NCBI GenBank assembly: GCA_026724425.1
Contig: JAIUCV010000004.1
Location: forward strand, 196,001 to 260,000
Reading direction: 5' to 3'
Origin: Erythrophleum ivorense
Lineage: Eukaryota > Streptophyta > Magnoliopsida > Fabales > Fabaceae
DNA length: 64,000 nucleotides
Shown in pieces: positions 48,690-60,196 of this stretch (position 1 is the first letter of the stretch; each line of letters starts with the position of its first letter). The notes beneath the pieces are model-generated. The model was given only the letters and a program-made list of their open reading frames with translations, searched no databases and had not been told where the DNA came from. A program made the translations under genes and the position numbers.

Positions 48690-50625
48690 GTGTAAAAGAA
48701 GTTTGTAAATATTAAATACTATAATGGGTTAAAAAATTGAAAAAAAATATTATGAAAAAAATGTTATAGAAGAAGATTATAATGTGGGAAATAAGAATGA
48801 AAAAAATAGAAAAAGTGATTAGGAATGTTAGAAAAAAATAAAAGTGAGTCATAAAATATTGTTAAAGAATATAGGAGGAAAAAAATTTGTTCGCGTGAAA
48901 AACTATAATGATAGAAATTTTTAAATCAACAATTACAATGAAAACTAGAAGAAAAAGTTACAAATGTTATAAACAAGAGAGGTATGGAAAAAAAATTGAA
49001 AAAAAATAGTGTAATATGGGAAATAAGTATGGGAGAAAAATGAAAAAATTGTTAAAGAATATTTGCTAGAAATAAAAGTTGTGTGAAGAAGTATTGAAAA
49101 AAAATATAATATGAAAAAAGTTGTCAATATTGAATACTATAAAGGTAAAAAATATTTAACCAAAAATTATTATAAAAAATAGCTATAAATGTTATTAAAA
49201 AAAAGATATGAAGAGATATTGTAAATAAATATTAAGATATGAAAAAAATGAAAAAAAATGTTAAAGAATGTTGGGAAAAAAGAAAAGTGATGCAAAAAAA
49301 TATTGTTAGAGAGTATAAAATGGAGAAAAATATTAAAGGATTAATATGGAAAAAATATTGTAAATATATATTATAAAAAAATGTTGTAGAAAAATATTAT
49401 AATATGGGAAATAGGAATGAAAAAATGGAAAAAAGTGTTGAGGAATGTTATAAAAAAATAAAAGTGAGGCATAAAATATTGTTGAAGAATATAGGAGGGA
49501 AAAAAATTTGTCAGCATGAAAAACTATAATAGGAGAAATTTTTGAATCAACAATTAGAATGAAAACTAAAAGAAAAAGTTACAAATGTTATAAACAAGAG
49601 AGGCATGGAAAAAAATTGTAAAAGAATAATGTAATATGAGAAATAAGTATGGGAGAAAAATAAAAAAAAATTGTCAAAGAATATTAGCTAGAAATAAAAG
49701 TTGTGTGAAGAAGTATTGAAAAAAAATATAATATAAAAAAAGTTGTCAATATTGAATACTATAAAGGTGAAAATTATTTAACCAAAAATCATTATAAAAA
49801 CAGTTATACATGTTATTAAAAAAAAGATATAAAGAGATATTGTAAATAAATATTAAGATATGGAAAAAAATGGTAAAGAATGTTGGCAAAAAAGAAAAGT
49901 GACGCAAAAAAATATTGTTAGAGAGTATAAAATGGAAAAAAATAATAAAGGATTAATATGGAAAAAAATAACAAAGAAAATATTGTAAATAGATATTATG
50001 AAAAAAAATATTGTAGAAGAAGATTATAATATGGGAAATAGGAATGAAAAAAATGGAAAAAGTGATGAGGAATGTTAAAAAATAAAATAAAAGTGAGGCA
50101 TAAAATATTGTTAAAGAATATAGGAGGGAAAAAAATTTGTTAGCATGAAAAACTATAATAGTAGAAATTTTTGAATCAACAATTACAATAGAAACTAAAA
50201 GGAAAAGTTACAAATGTTCTAAACAATAGAGGTATGACAAAAAATTATAAAAGAATATTGTAATATGGGAAATAAGTATGGGAGAAAAATAAAAAATTAT
50301 TAAAGAATATTAGCTAGAATTAAAAGTTGTGTGAAGCAGTATTGAAAAAAATATAATATGAAAAAAGTTGTCAATATATAACCAAAAATCATTATAAAAA
50401 AAAGGTTATAAATGTTATTTAAAAAAAGATATGAAAAGATATTGTAAGTAAATATTAAGATATGGAGAAAAAATGAAAATAAATGTGAAAGAATGTTGGG
50501 AAAAAAGAAAAGTGATGTAAAAAAATATTGTTAAAGAGTATGAAATGGGGAAAAATATTAAGGATTAATATGGAAAAGAGATAATAAAGAAAATATTGTA
50601 AAAATATATTGGTAAAAAATAAAAC
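48690..50625 (+). repeat. Three-copy tandem array of about 620 bp inside the MULE
   Basis: The landmark ATAAAATATTGTT(A/G)AAGAATATAGGAGG begins at about 48851, 49471 and 50100, giving periods of 620 and 629 bp. A second landmark, GTTACAAATGTT(A/C)TAAACAA, follows each in register. The array is extremely A- and G-rich on the plus strand and nearly lacks cytosine. No open frame of note is present; the minus frame at 48945-49127 is low-complexity. It lies between the left end and the transposase. Confidence 0.85.
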
Positions 50626-50844
50626 TGTTATAAAATTGATGACTAAAAAATAATAAAATTGATAATACTGTATAATATAAGTTATTATAAAAAAAATAGT
50701 TTAATAATAAGATGGAAATAAAAAGTACAAAATTTTAAAAAAATGTCAGCATATTAATATAATATAAAATAGTAATGAAATAATAATTTATAATCTTTCT
50801 GCTCTAATTTGGATGTTAACAATAATATTGATTGGATAGGCAAC

Positions 50845-53593
50845 ATGAATAACAAAAAGGAGGTTATATGCATATATGCAAACGGGCAAATATGTGAAAC
50901 CAAATAGGGTGCAACATTTATTACAGTTACAATTGATATAATGACAATTGATTATAACATTTCGTTGAAGAGGTTAAAACAAGAAGTTGTTGAACAGTTA
51001 CAGTTGAACTCAAATCAATATGTGTCTGACTTGGTATATAGACATCCAATGTCACTGAGGCCCACAAAATATCGAGCATGTAAGTTAAGGAGGGACACCA
51101 ACGTCCAAGCTATGTGAGTGGCAAATGCAAAGTTTCCATCATAGTTGGGTTCAGTAGAATTGTACGCAAAAATATTGTCGAAGGACATAAATTTAAATGT
51201 GACAACTCAAGCAACAGTTGAAAATGTGCCAGATCCCCTCCCATCATCCAGCCACGGTAACATCACCTATGAGCAGTCTACCCTGTTTATGACGTACTTT
51301 ATAGGTAGTAGTAAATATCCACCAATTGGTTCGATTGATTATACCTCTTATTCGAGTTCATCTCGTTTCCCAATTGATAATATCTCATACCCGTGTTCGT
51401 CGCATGAACCAGTTGGGTCCCCCATTCTCCTTCAGAACAAACAGAGGATATAATAGATGAATTTGAGACAGAGGATGAATATAATGCTACTCTTTACGAT
51501 TGCCAGGACGATGGTTATACAGATGATAATGAAGACAATGATTGTATAGATGCCGCAGTGAATCCAGTAGCTCCCAATAATATTTATGATGATTCAACGG
51601 TTGTGTTCTTTAAACAAGTAAATGCAGACGGTGCGAAAGTTCTTGACTATGCCAAAATGGAGGAAGCAGTGATAAACATGAATGATAGTCAAGAGTTACA
51701 TGTAGGCATACTGTATAATAATCAGTGATCTTTTCGTCGAGCAATAAAGATATATTCGGTACGCGTACATCATACTTTTAAGATGTACCATTCCTCTAAA
51801 AAATATGTAGAATACAGGTGTCTTCCATATGAAAAGGAATTATGCAAATGGAGGGTTAGAGCCTGTTACAGAAAGAAAGAAAATTATTGGAAAATAAGAA
51901 AATACAATGAACCTCATACATGTGTTTCAATATCTTTGTCGTAGAATCATCTGAAATTAGACTCCGATATTATTTCAGTATACATTGTATCTATAGTGAC
52001 TGAGAATCTCGGGGTGTCAATCCAAAAAGTTATTAAGTGGGTCCATTCGATATTTGGGTACAATGTCACGTACAAGAAGGTCTGGAAGGACAAACATCGA
52101 GTCATCTCACATGTATTTAAAAATTGGGAGAAGTCTTATGCTTTGTTGCCTAGGTGGTTGATTGCTGTTCAATATTTCATGCCTAACTCGTACCATGACT
52201 TTATGCATAAGGAACCTGTACCGACTAGCATAGTTAATGGTGAATTTGTCATGTTTTATTGAGTATTTTAGACTTTTTAGCCGTGCATTGAGGCATTTAA
52301 CTATCTAAAACTAATAGTCCAAATAGATAGGACTTTCCTTTACGGCAAATAAAAGGGAACTGTATTAATTGCAAGTACACAAGATGGTGAGAGGAATATT
52401 ATTCCACTTACTTTTCCAATAGTAGAGGGGGAAACTTACAAAGTATGGGTATGATTTTTGTTTAATCTTCGAGCACATATGGTGAAAAAGAAAAATGAGC
52501 TTTGCTTGATTTCTGACCGCCATGCTAGTATCTTGGCTACCGTGGCCAATCAAAGCATAGGGTGGCAGCCTCCACAGGTTTATCATATGTTTTGTTTTTG
52601 ACATTTGGCTAGCAATATCAACAAAAAATTTAGAATGCAGTGGCTAAAAAAATAGTTTACAAAAATTGGTATATCTTATTATCATTTAACCTTGTAATTA
52701 TTCGTTTAGTACAATGATACAATTTTGTGAGAATTATTATTTTTCGTATCTTTCCATGTACAGGTTATCTATATGAGCAATGCAAAGTTGATGAAGAATT
52801 AGCTTATATACGCCGACTAGACTCACACGCTACTAATTGAATTGGGGAGATACCTAAGGGTCAATGATGTCGGGCGTACGATGTTGATGAAAAACGATGG
52901 GGCCACATGACAACAAATTTAGCGAAGAGTATAAATGCAATTTTTAAAGGGGTTGGGTTATTACCTGTGCTTGGGTTGGTTCGGGCAACATTCTACCGGT
53001 TAACTAAGTATTGGGTCCAGCGAGTCAAGAAGGCAACTGCACAACTTCAAGTACGAGAAGTCATATTTGAGGACATCAGATTGAAGTTGGCAATCAGAAC
53101 TCGAAGAGCATCAACATGTGCAGTTCATAGATTTGATAGACGCAGGTCGACATTTAAGGTTAAGGAGTTATATGATCCAACTAATTAACAATTTGGCCGA
53201 TCTTGTAAAGTTAACTTAGTTGGCCGTACTTATGATTGCGGTGAATTTTAAACTTTAAAATACCCTTGTCAGCATGTATTAGCAGCATGTGCTCATGTTC
53301 GAGTAGACTACATACAGTATGTAGATCAAGTGTTTCGATTGAAGACTATTTTAAAGGCTTATGAGACTGAATTCTGTCCCATTGGAGGTGAAATATATTG
53401 GCCCTAGGTTCAGGGGCCAACACTTATTCCAAATCCTGTAATGGCATGCGGTAAAGGTCAACCTAAGGCAAGTCGAATTCGAAATGAAATGAATTAGTAA
53501 AAATCCTCAAGAGACCTACCACGATGTGCTTTGTGCAGGCAGACGGGTCATAACTATAAGACTTGTCCCTTGCGTTGCCCTCCGAATGCATAG
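50845..53593 (+). pseudogene. Decayed MULE transposase (MuDR-like) with SWIM and CCHC zinc fingers
   Basis: The frame begins MNNKKEVICIYANGQ at 50845, typical of plant MULE proteins, and ends CPLRCPPNA-stop at 53593. Recognisable parts: a MuDR-type DNA-binding region (RRAIKIYSVR at about 51735; CLPYEKELCKWRVRACYRKK at 51820-51890), the MULE transposase core (IQIDRTFLYGK at 52321-52350, LCLISDRHASILATV at 52501-52545, WQPPQVYHMFC at 52563-52595), a SWIM zinc finger (CQHVLAACAH at 53270-53300) and a CCHC knuckle (CALCRQTGHNYKTC at 53530-53572). An intron of about 94 bp (about 52670-52763) fits consensus. Several in-frame stops, for example TAG at 50910-50915 and others near 51113, 51726 and 51940, make it a pseudogene. 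Confidence 0.85.
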
Positions 53594-53907
53594 CTTTTTA
53601 CTTTGCTAGTTATTTTTTTTTTCAGCTGGTGTATTGCAGCTGCATTGTATTGCTATATAATTTTTCATATGCTGCTTATCTGACTATAAACTATTCAGCA
53701 GTGGATGTTATATATTTTGCTGTTGTTGTCAAAGATGTTTTTTATTATTCATTCCACATTGTTTTGTTTCTATCAACTATTTATTTTATTGTTTTATCAT
53801 ATGTTTTGTTAAGAGTTTGCTTGTTACGAATTAATCTATGTATTTATCAAATATCTTACTATAAGCTTTAGCTCAATGTTATCTTGTATCATTTACATAA
53901 TAGAATT

Positions 53908-56446
53908 ATGTCAGGCCCGAGACACGTTATTCATCCATGCTCAGAGGATAAGTCATTGTTGTATTTGCAGACTAGACACGTCTCTCAGGTAGTGTGGCTG
54001 AACAAGGTGTGTTATTACTATATTGTAAAAATTGAAAATTTTACTTTTGCTTATTCTATCATTACAAATGGTTAAAACTTTTTTCCTCTAACAGCCAGAT
54101 CAAATTTTTCGACTACATCGAGTTGCACATGGCCCACGATTAGAGTCTCCTCCACCAGCTATAGTGCCACATCTTAGAATCGCTAGCTTTTATGGGGTGT
54201 CTCGTCTCACAGCACTTGATTTTGATGCGACCCTTGTTTCATCACTCGTTGAGTGATGGCAGCTTGAGATACATACTTTCCATATAACGCAAGGTGAGTG
54301 TACCATTACGTTACAGAATGTAGTAGTGCAGTTAGGTCTTCCAGTGGCAGGTCTCCCTATCACTGGTTCACTGAACTTTAATTGGCGAGGCGTTTATGGG
54401 ATTCTTCTTGGGATTGAGTCACTAAAGAAGGAGTTTGATGGCCAGAGACTTAGTATTACTTGGCTCGCCAATCATTTTGAGGCATTTCCAGAGAATGCGG
54501 ATGAGAATGACATACTATATTTTGCACGTGCCTATATATTACGTCTAATAAGTGGTGTTCTCATGCCAGACAGGTCGGGACATAGAGTTTTCCTTATATA
54601 CTTGACATTCCTCCAAGACCTTTAAGTAGCAGGTCAGTTCAGTTAGGGCTCCGCAGTGCTGGCAGACCTCTATAGAGAATTGTGCAACCATTGATTATAA
54701 GGAGGTTAATATTAGTGACTGTCTAACATTACTTTACTTGTGGGCCTGGGATCGATTTCCTAGACTATCCCTTGAAAGGCCCCCACCTCCAAACCTTCAA
54801 CTTGATGTGTGTGATGTGCTTCCTCCACTTGCTTACATGTATGAATCATATTGCAAGCTAAATGCCTATTACATGGTTCACGTTGCTTATATAAATTAGA
54901 ATTAACAACTATTTCCATTCACATCTTATAGGTGGAGGCATATGGATCAACATCCATGTTTGAGAAAATTAGCAATACAACATTACAGAGTATTGTTAGA
55001 CAAAATGAGAGTTGATGAGGTTTAAAACACTTTCTACTGGCTTGTTGCTTAGTTACCTTTGTTATACTATATCCTTACATATTTTATTTTGTTATTTGTA
55101 GATCATATGACGTCTATATGATGCAGATGATGAACGCCAATTGATACCTGACTATTGCCTGGTCTCCTCAGATATTTGACTTACATATGTGCCACTTATT
55201 TGCTTTTACATTGTAGAGTTGCATCATGCTGATCATGTCTTCCGACAGTTTGGTCGATTACAGCCAATACCGCATGCTCCCTAATTTAAAAGAGTTCCAT
55301 ACACTTACGCTCAAAGGCAAGATTCATTTAGATTGGTAAAAGAAGCATGAGAACTTCATACATGTTTGATGGAGTTGGCAAGATACTTTATCACTTACAC
55401 CGATATCATTAGAGCATCTAGATCGTTCTTCAGAATATATGAAATAGTATTGGATGGTTACCCGTCGGTGAATCCACCCCATTAATGGTACTCAGGGTTT
55501 TATAGTAATTGTTAAAGATATAGTACAATTATTTTATTACACTTTTTTATACTTATTATATGTATGACTTTCAATTTCTTTTGGATAGGTTGATGTAGGT
55601 GATCGGTTACGAGTACTTGCTATAGATGACCACTCACTGTTAGGTCTTGCTGTGGTCACCGATTGTACTAGCATACTCGACGCACTTGGTCAGCATCAAA
55701 ACATGACAATTTCTTAAGATGCTCCTTCTACCCCTCATTTGCCAAGGCCACAGCTTCCTCCATCTCGCACAGCAAAGAGAGCTCGCGGTTTTATATCCAC
55801 TAGAGAGCCTATGGTGGATGATCAACTTTATCGTGATTCTACTCCTGGTGTTGACACTGCATTTGCGATGCCTGGTCCCTCTTTTCATACATCTATAGAG
55901 ATGCAAGTCCACTTTGATGCCGCTGGACCAGCTTCATTCCTAGCAACATAGACACAGATACACCATGACATTATGGGTCCATCTTTTTCCACGGTGACAC
56001 AAACCCATCATGACACGGTAGGTCCATCTTCTTCCATACCACCTATGCATTTTGTTAATTTTGGAAGTGTTAGCTCTTCTTTTTACATGCCATGCGATTT
56101 CATTCTTTTTACACCCATCTTCGCAGACTAAACAATATTTGCTTTTGAATTTGCTTTTGGGTCATCTTCATGTATTGGATCATAGCAAATGAGATATATC
56201 ACACCACATCAGCCAATTCCTCCACTTTAGTCTCCTTAGTTGAATGTGAATCTTGTGCCCTATCAACAGGTGAAAGAAGAAGGAAACAATGATAACGAAG
56301 AAGATGAAGATGAGGTTAATAATGATGAAGACGCCCAGTAAGAGGGTGAGGTATAACAAGAAAAAGATGAAGACCATCCTGCTCGACGACGAGGTCAACG
56401 ATTAAGAACACGAATTCGATGTGTCACAGGCAGCCATTTTTTTTAA
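53908..56446 (+). pseudogene. Decayed plant mobile domain (PMD) gene in the MULE
   Basis: Starts MSGPRHVIHPCSED at 53908. After an intron of about 86 bp (about 54009-54094) come IFRLHRVAHG and the PMD core: WQLEIHTFHITQGECTITLQ at 54260-54320, VQLGLPVAGLPITG, LNFNWRGVYG and the RLISGVLMPDRSG block to about 54580, then WAWDRFPRLSLERPPPP at about 54745-54790 and RWRHMDQHP at about 54933. The C-terminal tail is acidic then basic (DEDEVNNDEDA; ARRRGQRLRTRIR) and ends at about 56446. In-frame stops (for example TGA at 54256) and frameshifts disrupt it. PMD proteins include Arabidopsis MAIN and MAIL1; PMD genes are also found in Mutator-like and Gypsy elements. Confidence 0.8.
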
Positions 56447-57949
56447 CTTTATATATATATATATATATATATTTCTCACTTCTATGTTTTCTCCCAAAAA
56501 AAATGAATTATGTCAATTTACCTAACATATTTCATGACATATGAATGAACAAAAAGTAATAATGCAAAAAAATGATTTTTTTTCTTAACTACTTCATTAA
56601 TAAAATATTACACATATTTACAATATTAAGATAATGTGTAATTAACGATGCTGCAAAACATTAACAACATATTATCAAAAAAATTTAATAACAAAGATTA
56701 AATCAAACAAACTTTAACCCACAGGAGCTTATTTCCAAATTAACATCTAAGTGGGACTATGGTAGTAAGAAGATGCGATACCATGACCAAGATAAGGAAA
56801 GCTAACTAAAAATTGCACAAAGACAAAAGAAATGATACAAAAACAAGTGAAGCATCCATGTCGAAGAGCATGAAAGCATAATTGCGATATCTATTTGTCT
56901 CTCAAAGATTATTTAATTATATTTCTGTTCCTTCTGCTGTTCATTTCTCTTTTTCTTTCATTTACTTTACATGCCATGCAATTCATTGTGAAAAAAAAGG
57001 CTTAGTATTTAGTGTTGGATGTAGCATGTCAACTATTTCTTATCATTTTCTAACATTTATATTCTTACTTTTAAACCATAATAAAAATATTATTAAATTA
57101 TAATTATAATAATACAATAGACATTACATAACAAATTTTTAAAACTTTTCCATTTTTTGTGAAAATCTATGTATAACCTAATGTATCTTAAGTTTCGATT
57201 TTTGTTTGCGACTCAGCTAAAATGTCATTCAATTTCACATAAAATTAATTTTTTTGTCCATCTACTTCACATAATATTACTTCATTAATATCAACTAATT
57301 TATTATCTGTGGCGTTACTTGCTTTACTTAAAAAGCACATTTAATATATTTTAAAATTATTTATTATAACTAAACTTAACTACCAAAATTTTTAATGGAA
57401 TTATATTATTTATAAAGAATTTTAAAAATAATCAACCACGTAATATTAAACTACAAAAATTATATACGTATTATATTATTATTATTATTACTATAAAAAT
57501 ATTATATAATTATCACACTTTAATTTACATAATAATAAAAAATGTAATAATTTATACATAAATTTATTTTATAAAAATCACATCGAAAAATTAAGAAAAG
57601 GATATAAAAATTTTTATATAAAAATTATTGAAGTGCTATAGAAAATTTTTAATTCAAAATTAAAATATTCTTACCATTTTTTGAGTAAAAAATATAAAAA
57701 TGATTCCCTCCTTGACGCATTTTCCTAAAAGCCTTTTATTTAATTTTTTAAATAAATTATTTTTTAAATAAATTAAATTCTTTAAGAAAAGGATATAAAA
57801 ATTTTTATATAAAAATTATTGAAGTGTTATAAAAAATTTTTAAATCAAAATTAAAATATTTTTACAATTTTGTTTAATAAAAAATATAAAAATGATTCCT
57901 CCTAATGCATTTTCCTAAAAATCTTTAATTTAATTTAATTTAAATAAGT
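56447..57949. other. AT-rich right arm of the MULE
   Basis: No gene. The segments 57590-57735 and 57783-57930 are a direct duplication with a period of about 193 bp: both contain AAGAAAAGGATATAAAAATT, AATTATTGAAGTG(C/T)TATA and ATGCATTTTCCTAAAA-like blocks. A (TA)n tract lies at 56451-56471. Confidence 0.65.
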
Positions 57950-57954
57950 TAAAT

Positions 57955-58126
57955 GGACATGTTTGCAAGCAACCATGTCCAATAAAAAAATTTATTTTTT
58001 TTTTAAAAATGGACACGGTTGCTAAAAATTTAAAAAAAATCTTGTATTGTATCTAAAAAAATTAAAATGACGGTTGTGCATTACGTGGATTATAAAATTG
58101 GAACAATGTATTTGAGTTAAAATCCT
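57955..58126 (-). repeat. Right terminal inverted repeat and subterminal palindrome of the MULE
   Basis: 58126-58000 read on the minus strand is the partner of the left terminal repeat. A palindrome at 57955-57980 pairs two GGACATG(G/T)TTGC-type arms, and GGACACGGTTGC recurs at 58011-58022. Confidence 0.75.
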
Positions 58127-58136
58127 GACCAATATT

Positions 58137-58850
58137 ATCATGTAAAATGCTCCCGTGTTTCGTCTCCATACTTTCATGACTTTTTTTCTTTTTTTCTTTT
58201 TTTTAGTGGTAAAATAATTGAATATTATTATTGAGATAAATTATACTTTAAAAAATCTAAATTATATATTTTTTCTTTTATTTTTTTAAAAAATTTTAGG
58301 TATAATTTTTAGATTTTTATTATTAAAATATTTATAAAAAGCGTATTATTATCTCATACAACTATATGTAAGTGTCACATAAGTTCTTTCAATAAATTTT
58401 TTACCCATATAAAAAAATATAATAACAAAAATATGATTTTTTTTAAAATCTAGTCATTTGAAAAATTACAATTTTTCTAAATTAAATGATACATTAAATT
58501 TTTTTTCATAAAACAAAAGTTAAATTATAATTGCATTTATTGTTTTTATATCTATATTTATTTAATTTAAATAATTATTAAATTTATTTAATTAATATAA
58601 AAATAAATATTTTAATTTTAAAAAATTAAATTATATATTTTTTACGCATAAACCAAATAAAAAAATAAAAATTTTAAAAAATATATTCTTAAATAAATTA
58701 TATTTTTAATAAAAAATTTAATATTATTTTTAAAGATATTTATTTATAGAAATTTGGATATATTTTCTGAATATTATATAATTTAAGCATTGAGAATAAT
58801 TTAACAATTTCCGTGACAATGTAACTTGAAACCGATGCTTTGTCTAGGGT
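58137..58850. other. AT-rich intergenic DNA before the WIP gene
   Basis: Very AT-rich sequence with T and A runs; no gene, repeat partner or regulatory site could be supported. Confidence 0.6.
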
Positions 58851-59142
58851 TTCCATGTCCTTCGATTCGAGTGCTCATCTACTTATGAAGGTAATTACGC
58901 AAATGGTATGTGCCGTTATCATAGATTCTCCACCCCTTCCTTCACTTATTCCTGCTTAAAAAATTAATTTCTATACCATTTACTGCATTTTTTCATAGTC
59001 AATATATGTAATCATAATTGATGTATCGCTTACTGGAACTACAATTCATTTCATGTATTCCCAGATTTTTATCTGGAATGGTTATGAACTTGAATTTTCA
59101 CGACTGATCTGACAATTTTGGCGGCGGACGTTGAATATTGTT
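58851..59142 (+). other. WIP: Probable 5' leader of the WIP gene with a small intron
   Basis: A candidate leader exon ends at 58890 (ATGAAG|GTAATT) and an acceptor TTCCCAG lies at 59064, leaving a leader intron of about 174 bp. An upstream ATG occurs at about 58856. Both splice sites are inferred from consensus. Confidence 0.4.
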
Positions 59143-60196
59143 ATGGATTTGGAAAGTGAATGCTCTGTCTCTGTGGAGGAAAATGAAGTCAGGCAGAATA
59201 AATCGCCCCATGATGATGAAAACGGGACTGAGAATAATCTCTCTTGTCTTAATGGAGACTCACCAGATCAAAAAGGAAAACTTGCTGGATTAGATACTGA
59301 AGAACCTGAGCATCTGACCGGAATAAGTCTTCCCGCGGGTTCACCTCCGGCAACTAAAGGCTATGGGTTGAAGAAATGGAGGAGAATTAAGAGGGATGTT
59401 GTTAAGGATCAAAATACATATCTAGATTCTAGTAAGTTATTGAAGCGAGGTTTGTCTGGTACTGCCAATTCAACTAAAGCCCAGCCTTTTCCGCATGACA
59501 TTCAACAGAATAGTGAGGGCTCTATTGGATCCTCAAGTATGTTGAAAAATGTTGGGTTTACTGATGGCTTTGCACTCCGCGGTTCTAGTTCAGGTTCTAG
59601 ATATGCGGTTGGTTCTGCTTTTGCAGTTGGGACGGATTCTGAGTATAGTGAAGATCGGAGTAGCAAATCATCCACGGCAGCTAGCGCGCCAAAGTCGAGG
59701 TACGACTTATTGGGGTATGTGAAGGAAAAAAGCCAAAGTAGGAACACCAGTTCAAATGATTTTCCTAATTCAACTCAAAAGGTTCAACGAGGAAAGGGAC
59801 AGAATGAAAGCAGTAAAAAACTTAGAGGTGAAAAAGTAAAAGCGAGGAAGGAAAAGTCTCATTCCAGTATGGATTCTGATTCAAGAAGTTACAACTTTAA
59901 TCAAGGTGTCTTTACTGTGACTAGTAATGGAAAACATAGTGGAGGGCCAATTATTTATTACGGAGGTAACAGTGGTGAAGCTCACACGAATGAACATTTT
60001 CCTGAGGAAGTTCCAGCTGGATATTCCAAAGAAAACGCGGTAGAAGATGAAGACCTTTTTCAAGGGAATTTTGCCGCAAAATTGTCTTGGGATTTGAAGG
60101 AAGAAAAAAGTGAGAACAATCAGTCTTCGACAGTTGAGGATCCTTTAGCTGAATCTATTCGTAGTCTCCAGTCTGTACAGGAGGCACTTGCAGAAG
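59143..60196 (+). CDS. WIP: WPP domain-interacting protein (WIP), first coding exon
   Basis: The exon runs from ATG 59143 (MDLESECSVSVEENE) to a donor GAAG|GTTTGT at 60196/60197, about 351 codons. WIPs are plant outer-nuclear-envelope tail-anchored proteins that hold RanGAP and WIT proteins at the nuclear rim and bind SUN proteins through a C-terminal KASH-like tail. Family marks here are the acidic start MDLESE, the basic block GLKKWRRIKRDVVKD (about residues 89-103), LLKRGLSG, the EDRSSKSSTAASAPKSRYDLL block and the beginning of the coiled-coil region, DPLAESIRSLQSVQEALAE. The rest of the coiled coil, the membrane span and the KASH-like tail are not found before 64000, so the first long intron exceeds 3.8 kb. 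The reading frame is intact as far as visible. It resembles both Arabidopsis WIP1 and WIP2; the synteny fits the common ancestor of both. Confidence 0.9.

Larger units (their letters stand above)
47672..58126 (+). mobile_element. Mutator-like (MULE) element with transposase and PMD genes
   Basis: The ends align as terminal inverted repeats without gaps at the tip: left GGGCTTTTGACCACAG (47672-47687) and right, reverse-complemented, AGGATTTTAACTCAAA (58126-58111). The match continues inward through TAATGCAC..CC(A/G)TCATTTTAATTT...AGATACA. Flanking 10-mers GGCCAGCATT (47662-47671) and GACCAATATT (58127-58136) are a candidate target duplication differing by three transitions; MULEs make 8-11 bp duplications. 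Inside, in order, are subterminal palindromes, a three-copy tandem array, a decayed MULE transposase and a decayed PMD gene, all on the plus strand. Length is 10,455 bp. Both genes contain stops, so it is not autonomous now. Confidence 0.8.

Noticed and set aside
48690..50625. Regularly spaced repeats considered as CRISPR-like or satellite DNA
   Set aside because: The unit is about 620 bp, only three copies, in a plant transposon; neither spacing nor structure fits CRISPR, and there is no array beyond the element.
53563..53871. 102-codon frame between the transposase and PMD genes
   Set aside because: It overlaps the transposase end in another frame and is Phe/Tyr-rich from AT-rich DNA; the region is the spacer and PMD upstream sequence.
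59131..59142. Four extra codons before the WIP start
   Set aside because: The frame begins at TTG; the conserved MDLESE start is at 59143.
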